64,000 nucleotides of DNA from CAIQQQ01 sp040399685 (GCA_040399685.1 JBBART010000020.1:1-64000); one strand, 5' to 3'. Positions 16,645-26,049 are shown, counted from the stretch's first letter. The notes: generated by a model from the sequence alone, not told the origin. Numbers and translations: made by a program.

Positions 16645-18252
16645 TCAGGCATCAAGCCAGACATATTCGGCGAAGGCATAGCCCATCATGCCGCCGAGCG
16701 GGTTCGAGACCAGACCCTTTAGCTTGGTCGTGATCGCATCCATGTTCGAAATATAGGCCGGAATGATCGTGCCGGCCTCTTCGGCGACCATGACCTGCAT
16801 TTCGTTGTAGATCGTCTTGCGCTTCGCCTGATCAAGCGAACCGCGTGCCTCCAACAACATCTTGTCGAACTTCTCCGACTTGTAGTGGCTCTCGTTCCAC
16901 GGCGCGTCGCTGCTGTAGAGCAGCGAGAACAGAATGTCCGGCGTTGGCCGTGGGTTGATGTTGCCGAAGTGGATGGGCGCCTTGAGCCAGTAATTGTCCC
17001 AATACCCATCCGACGGAACACGTTGGACATCCAGCTTCATGCCGATCTCGGCGCCGGCGGCCTGGATGATGACGGCCATGTCGATCGACGACCCGGCCGC
17101 TTCCGAAGCGATCATCGGAATGGACTGGCCCAGCACGCCGGCACGCTGGAACAGGAACTTTGCCTTCTGCGGATCGAAGGCCTTTGGCTTCAGATCGGCA
17201 TTGTGGAAGAAGTTCGCCGCCGACACCGGCTGGTCGTTGCCAACCGAGCCCAGGCCGCGCAACGCCGACTTCACAATCTGTTCGCGGTTGACCAGGTGCT
17301 TCATGCCATCGATGAAGTCCTTCTTGTCCCCCGGCGCCATGTCGAGGCGCATGTTCAGGTTGGTGTAGTTGCCCGCGGTCGTCGTGGACAGGGCAAAGCC
17401 GGCCTGGCTTTGGATCTGCCGCGTGGTGCGCGGGTTGATGGCGGCGGCCAGATGGATATCGCCCGACAGCAGCGCATTGACGCGCGCATTGTCATCGGTG
17501 ATGGCCATGAACTCGAACGAATCAACGTTGGGGCCGGCCTTCCAATAGTTCTTGTTGCGCAGGCCAACCGAACGAATGCCGGGCTGGAACACCTCAAGCG
17601 CGAAGGCGCCGGTGCCGTTGCCCTTGGAGAAATCGGTCGTCCCATCCGCTACGATCATGAAATGATGCAAGGCAAGAATCGTCGGCAGATCGGCATTGGG
17701 GCTTGCCAGCGTGATCTCGACCGTCAGCTTGTCCACCGCCCTGAAGCCGGTCATCTGGGCGGCGATCTTGGCAACCTTGGAGCCGACCGCCTTGTCGAGA
17801 TGACGCTTCAGCGAGAACACGACGTCCTCGGCCGTCAGCGGCTTGCCGTTGTGGAAGGTGACGTTGCTGCGCAGCTTCACAGTCCAGGTCTGCGCGTCCT
17901 TGGACTCGATGCTCTCGGCAAGCTCCATCTGCGGCAGGCCCGACCCATCAAGGAAGGTCAGCCGGTTATAGAGCGAACAACACCGCACATAGTCGGTCGA
18001 CAGCGATGCCTTCGCCGGATCGAGCGTGTCGGCGGTCGAGGTCGACCATCCCGCGGCCTTCAGGGCGCCGCCCTTGGTGGGCGTGGCCGCCACGGCCGAG
18101 GCTCCGCGTCCGAACAGGCCGGCAGCGGCGCTGGCGCCAACACCGCCGGCGAGCATCAGTTTCATCAGGTCGCGCCGCGACACGCCTCGCCTGATGGCGT
18201 TCTCGATCATCGCGTCGTCGGTTTTGCTCCAGCCGGCAATCTTCTCGCTCAT
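16645..18252 (-). CDS. Peptide-type ABC transporter solute-binding protein (family 5), TAT signal
   Basis: 535 residues. The N terminus has a twin-arginine signal, SRRDLMKLMLAGGVGASAAA, with cleavage expected near the A-rich stretch around residues 50-56. The mature part has the family 5 binding-protein pattern: SLYNRLTFLDGSGLPQMELA, TWTVKLRSNVTFHNGKPLTAEDVVFS and a GTGAFALE segment. It binds the solute in the periplasm for the permeases encoded next at 15610 and 14765. TAT export suggests folding before export. Upstream in the same direction are HAD, aminotransferase and GNAT genes, so the transported solute is probably the substrate of those enzymes. Confidence 0.93.
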   Translation of the reverse strand: MSEKIAGWSKTDDAMIENAIRRGVSRRDLMKLMLAGGVGASAAAGLFGRGASAVAATPTKGGALKAAGWSTSTADTLDPAKASLSTDYVRCCSLYNRLTFLDGSGLPQMELAESIESKDAQTWTVKLRSNVTFHNGKPLTAEDVVFSLKRHLDKAVGSKVAKIAAQMTGFRAVDKLTVEITLASPNADLPTILALHHFMIVADGTTDFSKGNGTGAFALEVFQPGIRSVGLRNKNYWKAGPNVDSFEFMAITDDNARVNALLSGDIHLAAAINPRTTRQIQSQAGFALSTTTAGNYTNLNMRLDMAPGDKKDFIDGMKHLVNREQIVKSALRGLGSVGNDQPVSAANFFHNADLKPKAFDPQKAKFLFQRAGVLGQSIPMIASEAAGSSIDMAVIIQAAGAEIGMKLDVQRVPSDGYWDNYWLKAPIHFGNINPRPTPDILFSLLYSSDAPWNESHYKSEKFDKMLLEARGSLDQAKRKTIYNEMQVMVAEEAGTIIPAYISNMDAITTKLKGLVSNPLGGMMGYAFAEYVWLDA

Positions 18253-18273
18253 GTCAGCGCCTTTCTCGTTCGG

Positions 18274-18990
18274 TTAAGCCTTTGCCACCAGATCCACGGC
18301 ACAAGCCAGTTCGGCCAGGGATGTGAAATGAAAATCAGGGGTCGTGAATGCGGCAGGCGCTATCGTGCCGCCATAGCCGAACTGGGCATGGCGCCGCTGG
18401 ATCCAGCAATTGCTGAGGCCAAGCTGCCGGGAGATTCCGATGTCGTGATATTGGCTCTGCGCAACATGCAGAATATCGTCCGTCGTGCCGCCTTCGCCGC
18501 GCACGAAGGCGAAGACCTGCTCGAAAAACGCCGGGTCCGGCTTTTCCGTGCCGGTGTCATCCACCGTGAACGCGGCATGGAACGGCTGGCTGAGCGCTGC
18601 GGCAAAGCACTCGAACGCCCAGCGCTGCGCGTTGGTCATCGCGATCAGCCGATAGCGGCTCCCAAGCCGCGCGAGTGCCGCGGCGCTGTCGGCAAAGCCC
18701 TGCCAGGTTCGGGCGCTGTCACGAAACCGATCCCCGAACGCGGCCCCGGTCGGCAGCCCCAGCTCCGGCGCGATCACCTGATAGACCCGTGCAAGATCAT
18801 CCGGAAACAGGCCGGTGTCTGGCGAATAACGGGCGGTGCGATACAGCGTCAGCGCCTGTTCGCTGTCCAAGGCAACGCCAGATTCAGCCGCGATCTCGCC
18901 GAGACACGACGTCATGCCGTCCTCGAAGTTGATCAGCGTGCCGACAACGTCGAATGTGAGATACTTGAAATCGGCCAGTGATCTCTTCAC
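18274..18990 (-). CDS. HAD-superfamily hydrolase, haloacid dehalogenase type II-like
   Basis: 238 residues from GTG 18990 (AAGGG lies upstream); ATG 19020 is an alternative, and the in-frame extension to 19308 is not protein-like. Motif I reads YLTFDVVGTLINFEDG: the nucleophile Asp is present, but the second Asp of phosphatase-type HADs is not, as in 2-haloacid dehalogenases. Motif II is LIAMTNAQRW, motif III the Lys of TEKPDPAFFEQVF, and motif IV-like residues follow in DILHVAQSQYHDI. It lies between the aminotransferase and binding-protein genes in one direction. A second, related HAD is encoded at 21599, suggesting a shared step in a catabolic route rather than dehalogenation as such. Confidence 0.88.
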   Translation of the reverse strand: MKRSLADFKYLTFDVVGTLINFEDGMTSCLGEIAAESGVALDSEQALTLYRTARYSPDTGLFPDDLARVYQVIAPELGLPTGAAFGDRFRDSARTWQGFADSAAALARLGSRYRLIAMTNAQRWAFECFAAALSQPFHAAFTVDDTGTEKPDPAFFEQVFAFVRGEGGTTDDILHVAQSQYHDIGISRQLGLSNCWIQRRHAQFGYGGTIAPAAFTTPDFHFTSLAELACAVDLVAKA

Positions 18991-19145
18991 GAATAAGCCC
19001 TTGTTGCTGCAACCGCTCATGGCCCGGTGTGATGATGAGTGTCGCAGGTGCGCCAGTGGGAATTCGCTGAATACGACCGGTGCCGCAGCATAAAATTCTG
19101 AATAACGCCGCCTCGACACCACATCGTTGCATCGCCGGATGGCTT

Positions 19146-20522
19146 TCATTTCACCAAATGGCGGATGTCCGGGTCTTCCAGCGTCTGGTCCAGCGTGCGG
19201 GAGGTGCGTTCGATGATGGCGTCGATCTCGCCGGGCGTGCAGCACAGCGGCGGTGCATAGCCCAGCACGCCGGTTGGAAACGCCCGTATCACCAGGCCGT
19301 TGTTCCACGCCCGGTCAAAGATGCGGCGTGCCGGGTCGGCCGCGGCCGAAAGCGGCGTTTTCCGGGCCTTGTCGGTCACAAGCTCGATCGCCGCCAACAT
19401 GCCCCGCCCGCGGACCTCGCCCACCAGCGGATGGCCAGACAGGGATTGCAGCCCCGCCATCAAACGGGCGCCGGCCTTGCGCCCGTTTTCCAGCAAGCCG
19501 TCCTCATACAGCCGCAGAACCTCAAGCCCCACGGCCGCACTCACCGGATGGGCGGAGTAGGTATAGCCATGCCCGATGGCCGAGGCCCCAGCCGCGTCAG
19601 CGATGGTCTGATAGACGTGATCGGCCATGAACACCGCCCCCATCGGCACATAGCCCGAGGTAAGGCCCTTCGCGGTCGTCATGAAATCGGGAACGATGTC
19701 CTCCTCGCTGCACGCGAACAGCGGGCCGGTGCGGCCAAAGCCGGTGATGACCTCATCGGCCACGAACAGGATGCCGTGGTCCTTGCAGAACGCGCGAATC
19801 GCCTTCAGCCAGCCGGCCGGTGGCACGATCACCCCGCCGGAGCCCTGGATCGGCTCGACATAGAACGCCGCCACGCGCTCCGCCCCGCCAACCTCCTCGA
19901 TCTTCTGGCGCAACGCCGCGAGCGAGGCGGCGATGATGGCGGCAGGGTCGGTGCCGACCGGGTTGCGATAGGGATAGGGCGACGGAATTTTATGCTGCCA
20001 GTCGAACGGCAGACCGAAACCGGCGTGAAAGGCGGGCAGGGCGGTCAACCCGGCGCCGACGGTGGAGGAGCCATGATAGCCATGCCCGACCGAGATGAAC
20101 TGGTCGCGCTGCGGCGCCCCGCGGGCGTTCCAATAATAACGAATGAAACGCACGGTGCTGTCGACGGCATCCGAGCCGCCAAGAGTGAAATAGATATGCT
20201 TCAGGTCGCCCGGCGCCCGCTCGGCCAACGCCGCCGCCAGGCGGATCGCCGGCTCCGAGCCAAGGCTGAAATACGCCGTCGCATAGGACAGCTCGCGCAT
20301 CTGCCGCGCCGCCGCTTCCACGATGCTGTCCTGGCCATAGCCGGCATTGACGCACCACAGGCCGGCAAAGCCATCGATCAGCTGCTGGCCTGAGGCATCC
20401 GTGACGGTGGCGCCCTTCGCCGATTGCAGCACCCGAACACCGGCCGCCTCGTGCGACCGGTACGACGCCACCGGATGGATGAGATGGGCGCGGTCCAGTT
20501 CGATGAGGGAATTGCTGAGCAT
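19146..20522 (-). CDS. Class III (omega-amino acid/amine) aminotransferase
   Basis: 458 residues from ATG 20522, preceded by GGAG; the frame's earlier start at 20654 is not supported. Class III PLP enzyme: the N-terminal block is HPVASYRSHEAAGVRVL, the PLP-phosphate region follows near SDAVDSTVRFIRYYWNARG, then the DEVITGFGRTG aspartate motif and the Schiff-base Lys in MTTAKGLTSGYVPMGAV. Such enzymes move amino groups from terminal amines or omega-amino acids to pyruvate or 2-oxoglutarate. It lies 14 bases after the GNAT gene stop and is followed by the HAD, binding-protein and permease genes, so uptake and deamination appear coupled. The substrate is not identified; polyamine-like or taurine-like amines are possible. 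Confidence 0.92.
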   Translation of the reverse strand: MLSNSLIELDRAHLIHPVASYRSHEAAGVRVLQSAKGATVTDASGQQLIDGFAGLWCVNAGYGQDSIVEAAARQMRELSYATAYFSLGSEPAIRLAAALAERAPGDLKHIYFTLGGSDAVDSTVRFIRYYWNARGAPQRDQFISVGHGYHGSSTVGAGLTALPAFHAGFGLPFDWQHKIPSPYPYRNPVGTDPAAIIAASLAALRQKIEEVGGAERVAAFYVEPIQGSGGVIVPPAGWLKAIRAFCKDHGILFVADEVITGFGRTGPLFACSEEDIVPDFMTTAKGLTSGYVPMGAVFMADHVYQTIADAAGASAIGHGYTYSAHPVSAAVGLEVLRLYEDGLLENGRKAGARLMAGLQSLSGHPLVGEVRGRGMLAAIELVTDKARKTPLSAAADPARRIFDRAWNNGLVIRAFPTGVLGYAPPLCCTPGEIDAIIERTSRTLDQTLEDPDIRHLVK

Positions 20523-20536
20523 GGAAGTCTCCGTGT

Positions 20537-21385
20537 CTAACCGAATGCCTGGCTGGCCAGGGCGAAGGGTGGGGCGGCTGGGGATGGGGCGATGGGGGCG
20601 CGCTGCATCGCGGTGCCCTCGTCGATCTGAAGCAGGCCGTGCGCGCACAGCCATGGGCCGAGCAGGCTGGCTGCGGGTGTGTCCACCCGCAGGAAGGCGC
20701 CGGTGCGCCGTGCCATGGAAAAGGACAGCAGCGCCTTGGCGTCCTCCAGCGTCGGCGCCACCACCGGCCCGATCACCTCGCCGCGTCCGAACGGGCGCAG
20801 CGCGGCAAAGCCCGTGACGCGACCGTCGCGCCGCAGCACCGCGAACTGGCCGATATCGGCGATGGCGCGCAGCAGATCCGTCCGATCGGCGCCGAAGGCC
20901 GCCCGGTCAAGCCGGACGATGTCGGCCATATCGGCGCTCCCGGCGGCTTGCGGCCCGGGCAGGGCGGCCCCGCCGAGGCACAGGCCCTGATGTTGCCGGA
21001 TCGTGCCGGTCTCGCAAAAGCCCAGTCTTTTGTAGAGAGCCAGCCCGTCCTTGGTGGAGACGAGCCGCAAGGCCATATCGCCGGCGATGCCCAGGGCGGC
21101 CTCCATCAGCCGGCGCCCCAGTCCCTGGCCGCGCCGGTTCGCATCGACGATGACCATGTTGATGGTGGCGATGTGTGGCTGATAGGCGGTGACGAGAATG
21201 GTGCCGACCACATCGCCGCCGTGGTCGACGGCGGCGATCCCCTGGCTGAGGGCCAGCGCCATCTGCCAGTCCTGCGGGCGATGCGGCCACCCCGCCAGGC
21301 GCGACAGGCGCACCGCCCCCGCGACATGCCCGGGGGCGAACGGCACGAGTGCTGCTATGGATCGATCGAAATTGTCTGTCTGCAC
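20537..21385 (-). CDS. GNAT-family N-acetyltransferase
   Basis: 282 residues. The acetyl-CoA binding region is VDANRRGQGLGRRLMEAAL (the R/Q-x-x-G-x-G/A loop), with ALYKRLGFCETGTI as the typical beta-alpha end of the fold. The C-terminal half (from ~140) is a second, GNAT-like domain with FGRGEVIGPVVAPTLEDAKALL, a block shared with the protein encoded at 23617. It is first in the minus-strand run leading to the aminotransferase, HAD and importer genes. Acetylation of an amine intermediate is plausible but the substrate is unknown. Divergent from the HAD gene at 21599. Confidence 0.88.
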   Translation of the reverse strand: MQTDNFDRSIAALVPFAPGHVAGAVRLSRLAGWPHRPQDWQMALALSQGIAAVDHGGDVVGTILVTAYQPHIATINMVIVDANRRGQGLGRRLMEAALGIAGDMALRLVSTKDGLALYKRLGFCETGTIRQHQGLCLGGAALPGPQAAGSADMADIVRLDRAAFGADRTDLLRAIADIGQFAVLRRDGRVTGFAALRPFGRGEVIGPVVAPTLEDAKALLSFSMARRTGAFLRVDTPAASLLGPWLCAHGLLQIDEGTAMQRAPIAPSPAAPPFALASQAFG

Positions 21386-21422
21386 GGGCAGGTCCGAATT
21401 TTGCTGCCCGAAGTCTCACCCC

Positions 21423-21438
21423 ATCCGGCCGGCCGGAT
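21423..21438. promoter_or_regulatory. 16-base perfect palindrome in a divergent promoter region
   Basis: ATCCGGCCGGCCGGAT lies in the 213-base gap between the divergent GNAT (21385) and HAD (21599) genes. A regulator site is possible; in GC-rich DNA a GGCC-rich palindrome can also arise by chance. Confidence 0.35.
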
Positions 21439-21598
21439 CGTCTGAAGCTTGCCCCGCCGCCCTACCAAATGCCGAAGCCTGGGCCAGAAACCAAACAATC
21501 TGCTCCAACGCCGGTATATTCAGTCCAATCAGCGCGGCGCCGCCTGCCTATGCTTGTGGCCTGAACACCGATCCGGCCCGTTGTCGAGGATGCGCCCC

Positions 21599-22267
21599 AT
21601 GAGCCACTTCCGCCCGAAATTCGTGACATTTGACTGCCACGGCACGTTGATCAACTACCAGATGGCCGAGGCCGTCCGCGACCTCTACGCCGACCGCCTC
21701 ACCGAGGCGCAGTTGCTGCCGTTCATCCGTGATTTCTCAGCCTACCGCTTCGATGAAATTCTAGGCGACTGGAAGCCCTATGCCGAAGTCATCCACAATT
21801 CCGTAGAGCGCACCTGCAAGAACAACAAAGTGCCGTTCCTGCCCGAAGACGCGCAGGCCATCTATGAGCGCGTGCCCACCTGGGGCCCGCATGCCGACGT
21901 GCCGGCCGGGCTTGCGCGCGTGGCCAAGGAGATTCCGCTGGTCATTCTCTCCAACGCCATGGACGCGCAGATCCCGGCCAATGTCGCGGCACTCGGCGCG
22001 CCGTTCCATGCCGTCTACACCGCCGAGCAGGCGCAGGCCTACAAGCCGCGCTTCAAAGCCTTCGAATACATGTTCGACATGCTCGGCTGCGGCCCGGAAG
22101 ACGTGCTGCATTGCTCGTCCTCCTTCCGATACGACCTGATGGCGGCGCATGATCTCGGCATCAAGAACAAGGTCTGGGTCAACCGGCGCCATGAGCCGGC
22201 CAATTCTTATTACGGCTATGTCGAGATCGCCGACATCTCCGGCCTCGCTGCCGTCATGGGTCTCTGA
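21599..22267 (+). CDS. HAD-superfamily hydrolase, haloacid dehalogenase type II-like (second copy)
   Basis: 222 residues from ATG 21599, with CGAGG upstream; the longer frame from 21449 has no protein-like sequence. Motif I is FVTFDCHGTLINYQM, with the nucleophile Asp and a His where phosphatases have Asp; motif II is LVILSNAMDAQI; the motif III Lys is in AQAYKPRFKAFEYM; HCSSSFRYDLMAAHDLG gives the last motif. It is related to, but clearly diverged from, the protein encoded at 18274. The FAD oxidoreductase gene follows after 14 bases and a GNAT gene follows that, so this plus-strand trio mirrors the minus-strand set. Confidence 0.9.
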   Translation: MSHFRPKFVTFDCHGTLINYQMAEAVRDLYADRLTEAQLLPFIRDFSAYRFDEILGDWKPYAEVIHNSVERTCKNNKVPFLPEDAQAIYERVPTWGPHADVPAGLARVAKEIPLVILSNAMDAQIPANVAALGAPFHAVYTAEQAQAYKPRFKAFEYMFDMLGCGPEDVLHCSSSFRYDLMAAHDLGIKNKVWVNRRHEPANSYYGYVEIADISGLAAVMGL

Positions 22268-22281
22268 GAGAAGGCGGGTTC

Positions 22282-23556
22282 ATGAAGTTCGTTTCTTATT
22301 GGCATGACACCGCGCCGGTCTTTGCGGGAGCATCGAACACCCCGGTCGAGGGCCATTACGATGTGGCCGTCATCGGCGGCGGCTTCACCGGGCTGGGGGC
22401 CGCACGGCAACTGGCAAAAGCCGGCGCCAAGGTGATTGTGCTGGAGGCAGGCCGCGTCGGCGGCGGCGCCTCCGGCCGCAATGGCGGTCACCTCAACAAC
22501 GGCCTGGCCCACAGCTATCTGGCCGCCAAGGCGGAGCTGGGCCAGGAGCGGGCGACAGCGCTGTATCAGGCGTTCGACGCCTCGATCGACACGCTGGAGG
22601 CCATCATCGCCGAGGAAGGGATCGACTGCGATTTCCGGCGCTCCGGCAAGCTGAAGCTCGCCTCCAAGCCCCAGCATTTCGCAGCGATCAGCCGCAATTT
22701 CGAGGCCGTCAACCACGAGGTCGACCCAGACACCGCCCTGCTCTCGGCCGCTGACCTGAAGGCCGAGATCGGCTCGCCCTTTCATGGCGCGATGCTGTCC
22801 AAAAAGAGCGCCATGATGCACATGGGCCGCTACGCGGTGGGCCTCGCCAAGGCCGCCGCGCGCCATGGCGCCGTCATACAGGAACAGACGGCGGTGACGT
22901 CTCACACGCAGTCCAATGGTCGGCATGTGCTGAAGACGTCGCGCGGCGAGGTAACGGCAAACCAGGTTCTGCTGGCCACGGGGGCCTACACGCCATCGAA
23001 CTTTGCCTATTTTCGCAGGCGGATCATGGCCGTTGGCAGCTTCCTGATTGCCACGCGTCCGCTGACGGCGGCGGAGGTGGCGCTCACCATGCCCGGCAAC
23101 CGGACCTGCGTGAATTCGCTCAATATTGGCAACTACTTCCGCCTGTCACCCGACAATCGTCTTGTCTTCGGCGGCCGGGCCCGGTTTTCCGCGACGTCTG
23201 ACCAAAGCTCCGATGCCAAGAGTGGCGCCATTCTGAAGGCGAGTCTGGCCCGCATGTTTCCGCAGCTTGCCGATGTGGAGATCGACTATTGCTGGGGCGG
23301 CCTCGTCGATATCACGCAGGACCGTTATCCGCGCGCGGGTTTTGAAGGGGGCGTGTGGTATGCCATGGGCTATTCCGGCCATGGCGCACAGTTGTCGACC
23401 CATCTGGGCATGGTGATGGCGGATGCGATTCTGGGGCGTCCTGACACCAACCCGCTAAAGGGGCTGGCATGGCCGGCGGTTCCGGGCCATTTCGGAAAGC
23501 CTTGGTTCTTGCCGTTTGTGGGGCTGTACTACAAGGCGTTGGATATGATTGAGTAG
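22282..23556 (+). CDS. FAD-dependent oxidoreductase, gamma-glutamylputrescine oxidase-like (DAO family)
   Basis: 424 residues. YDVAVIGGGFTGLGAARQLA near residue 29 is the ADP-binding motif, then VIVLEAGRVGGGASGRNGG, the PuuB-type FAD loop. The C terminus carries WYAMGYSGHGAQLSTHLG, the second FAD-contact block, and SCWGG-like IDYCWGGLVDITQDRYP. Relatives oxidise gamma-glutamylputrescine or other secondary amines, releasing an aldehyde. AGAAGG lies just before the ATG. It sits between the HAD and GNAT genes and opposite the class III aminotransferase gene, all consistent with amine catabolism. The exact substrate is not readable. Confidence 0.9.
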   Translation: MKFVSYWHDTAPVFAGASNTPVEGHYDVAVIGGGFTGLGAARQLAKAGAKVIVLEAGRVGGGASGRNGGHLNNGLAHSYLAAKAELGQERATALYQAFDASIDTLEAIIAEEGIDCDFRRSGKLKLASKPQHFAAISRNFEAVNHEVDPDTALLSAADLKAEIGSPFHGAMLSKKSAMMHMGRYAVGLAKAAARHGAVIQEQTAVTSHTQSNGRHVLKTSRGEVTANQVLLATGAYTPSNFAYFRRRIMAVGSFLIATRPLTAAEVALTMPGNRTCVNSLNIGNYFRLSPDNRLVFGGRARFSATSDQSSDAKSGAILKASLARMFPQLADVEIDYCWGGLVDITQDRYPRAGFEGGVWYAMGYSGHGAQLSTHLGMVMADAILGRPDTNPLKGLAWPAVPGHFGKPWFLPFVGLYYKALDMIE

Positions 23557-23616
23557 GATGCTTTGTTGGTGGGGGCGAAATTGAAAAGACAGCTCCGTGT
23601 GGGATAGGCCTGTGCC

Positions 23617-24498
23617 ATGACCGTGAAACTGGCCATTGACGCGTTCAAGATCCGGCCAGCGGATATTCGCTCTGTCGATTGCGCGCAGTTGCACGCCTTG
23701 TCGATCGGGGTCGGCTGGCCGCATCGCGCCGAGGACTGGAACCATCTGCGTGAAATCGGATCGGGGATTGCCGCCCTGGACGATATCGGTCGCGTCCTTG
23801 GCTCCGTGATGTGGTTTCCCCATGGCGCCAGCTTTGCCATAATCGGGATGCTCATCACCTCACCCAGGTTGCAGACGCTCGGCACCGGGCAATGGCTGAT
23901 GAAGCAGGCCTTGTCGAAATGCCACGGCCGCAGCCTGCGGCTCAACGCAACCCAGGCAGCGCGCCGGCTCTATCTCGGGCTGGATTTCATCCCCGAGAAG
24001 ACCCTGTTCCAGTGCCAGGGCGAAGCGCATGCGATCGTGGAACCGCCGGTGGCGCCGGCAGGCACAGTGGTGCGCCGGCTGGAGGCTTCGCATCTGGCGG
24101 CCATGGTTGATCTGGATGCGCTGGCGTTCGGCGTGGCGCGGCCGGCCCTGATGGACAGCCTGTTCGCACGGTCCGTGGGGTATGGCTTGTTTCGCGACGA
24201 TTCTCTGGAGGCATACGCCTTGTGCCGGCGGTTTGGACGCGGCCATGTGGTTGGCCCCGTGGTGGCCGGGAATGACGCAGCCGCGATGGCGGTGGTGCAT
24301 CTGCATGTCATGGCGCATCAGGCGGTGTTTCTGCGTCTGGACACTTATTTCAACAGCGGTGATTTCGGAACTTTCCTGTCTAAGTCCGGCCTCGTGGTTT
24401 TCGACACGGTGCTGACGATGTCGTATGCGCGCGGTGCGATCCAGCCGGATGCGTCAGGGCCTGTCACCTACGCTCCTGCCAGTCAGGCCCTCGGCTGA
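23617..24498 (+). CDS. GNAT-family N-acetyltransferase (paralog of the 20537 gene product)
   Basis: 293 residues. The arrangement matches the protein encoded at 20537: an N-terminal GNAT domain (GWPHRAEDWNHLREIGSGIA, then TSPRLQTLGTGQWLMKQAL and a RLYLGLDFIPEKTL end) and a second half with FGRGHVVGPVVAGNDAAAM. The acetyl-CoA loop is less canonical (LGTGQWL rather than a full Q/R-x-x-G-x-G), so activity may differ. It is third in the plus-strand HAD-oxidase-GNAT set, 60 bases after the oxidase gene. Having two copies on opposite strands around one promoter region suggests duplication within the cluster. Confidence 0.85.
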   Translation: MTVKLAIDAFKIRPADIRSVDCAQLHALSIGVGWPHRAEDWNHLREIGSGIAALDDIGRVLGSVMWFPHGASFAIIGMLITSPRLQTLGTGQWLMKQALSKCHGRSLRLNATQAARRLYLGLDFIPEKTLFQCQGEAHAIVEPPVAPAGTVVRRLEASHLAAMVDLDALAFGVARPALMDSLFARSVGYGLFRDDSLEAYALCRRFGRGHVVGPVVAGNDAAAMAVVHLHVMAHQAVFLRLDTYFNSGDFGTFLSKSGLVVFDTVLTMSYARGAIQPDASGPVTYAPASQALG

Positions 24499-24665
24499 TA
24501 TTCTCGCAGACATCGATCGGTTGTTCCCGTCGGTGCGCCCGGTCATCCGGCCGTTTGTAACGGGAGAGGGCATAATGCACACGGACATGTTCAGTTTCTG
24601 GGCGGGACTGATGCCGCCGGCTTTCTTGGGCCAACCCTCTGATCAACGACGCGACGCACTCTGTC

Positions 24666-25420
24666 GTGAAGCAGAAGTCGATCTTGATAAACGCGTTGAG
24701 TAATTTGAAAATTTATTTTATCAATATTGGTGATTCTAAGCCAGAAGATGTCGCGATAAACATAAGAAGGCCGCAGTTTAACTGTGGGACAATTATGGTT
24801 TCATTGGAAAATCTTAAATTTTATTACGGACAAAAGCGTTTTTTTATCTCTGCGGCGGCATATGGTAAGGTTTTCATACCGGACGTTATCAAATAAACCA
24901 AAGTCCTATCTATAGATTGTAACGTGTGGCTTATCGGAGCTTTTTCAGCACGATTACGGAGAATTTTCGCTGGCGGCATGCAGCGATACTGGGTTTACTG
25001 AAATCCCGCGTGATCCGCACGACATCTATGTCAATACCGGTGTCATGCTGATGGATCTGGAAGCATTGCGGCAGGAGGAGCTTTCCACCGCGGCAGAACG
25101 CGTTTTTGCGACGCATGGGGCGAAGGCCAGGTGGGCTGATCAGTGTATCATCAACAAGGGTCTCGCATTGCGGAAGGCTATTTTGCCAGGGCAATGGAAC
25201 ATCATAGTGCACGAGGCGTAGCAGGGCCGGGCGCAGCAGAGACTGGAGCCACTTATTGGGCGCGGGATTGTGCACTTTTCGGCGTTTGTGAAACCTTGGA
25301 TGCAATGGTCGGATAGTTGGCTGTCGCAGTTGTGGTCGTTTTATGTGCGTCCGGTCTGGCCTGCGGATGAGCCATTGACCTTACCGCCTGACACGGTCGA
25401 TCATTTGCGGCATTGGGCGA
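24666..25420 (+). pseudogene. GT8-family glycosyltransferase pseudogene
   Basis: The AT-rich segment encodes pieces of a family 8 glycosyltransferase in the right order across broken frames. First comes NLKIYFINIGD and ISAAAYGKVFIPDVIK, ending in TAA at 24894. The same frame continues TKVLSIDCNV, a degraded form of the DxD metal-binding strand (usually YLDCD). After a frame change near 24924 it reads GLSELFQHDYGEFSLAAC, then YVNTGVMLMDLEALRQ and ARWADQCIINKGLA. A TAG at 25219 is followed in frame by GRGIVHFSAFVKPWMQW, the C-terminal block. At least three lesions and a missing N terminus show it is dead. The end is approximate. The lower GC suggests acquisition by transfer. Confidence 0.8.
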
Positions 25421-25606
25421 CGGTTCTTGAAGTGGAAGGCAAGCGGCAGCAAGCCTGCCAGGTGCGCGGGCGTATCGATGCGGTGCTGTCTGCCCATCTT
25501 GCTGCGCAGTCTGATTCTGTGCGCAGCCTGGCTGCTGTCAGCCAGGCGCTTGCCTTGACGCACTTCGTCCACCAATCCTGTCCGCAACGCAAGAAGGACC
25601 ATAACG

Positions 25607-26047
25607 ATGGCATTGGAAACCGGCATCACTCGCTTCGGCGAAAGTCTCGACGGACTCGTGTGGGACATCATGGGCCAAACCTACAAGCCTGTGCAGTTGT
25701 CGCAGGCGTGCTTCACCTTCGACACGCTGTTTCCCACGGGCACCTTCGTGCCGCCGCATATCCATCCGGATCAGGACGAATTCATCCGCATCCTGGAAGG
25801 CGAGTTCGACCTGTTTGTGAACGGCGAGGAACAGCATGCCGGCGCTGGTGACCTGATCCGCCTGCCGATGGGGTCCACGCACGGCATCTTCAACCGCAGC
25901 GGCCGCGACACCCGCGCGCTGTTCTGGGTCACGCCGGCGCAGAAGCTGCATGATTTGTTCGTCAGCCTGGACGGCGTGCGGGAGCCTGCCGACGTGGTGC
26001 GGATCTCGGCGTCGTTCAACATCCACTTCCTGCCGCCGGCGCCTTGA
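25607..26047 (+). CDS. Cupin-domain protein
   Basis: 146 residues. The first cupin motif is FVPPHIHPDQDEFIRILEG, with the two His and the Glu used to bind a metal, followed by GEFDLFVNG; the second is GSTHGIFNRSG with another His. A single small beta-barrel domain, cytoplasmic. Such proteins are isomerases, dioxygenases or sensors. AAGAAGGACC lies upstream of ATG 25607. It is followed within three bases of its stop by the FAD monooxygenase gene, and then by an alpha/beta hydrolase gene, so an oxidative step on a ring or hydroxy compound is likely. Exact role unknown. Confidence 0.88.
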   Translation: MALETGITRFGESLDGLVWDIMGQTYKPVQLSQACFTFDTLFPTGTFVPPHIHPDQDEFIRILEGEFDLFVNGEEQHAGAGDLIRLPMGSTHGIFNRSGRDTRALFWVTPAQKLHDLFVSLDGVREPADVVRISASFNIHFLPPAP

Positions 26048-26049
26048 AA

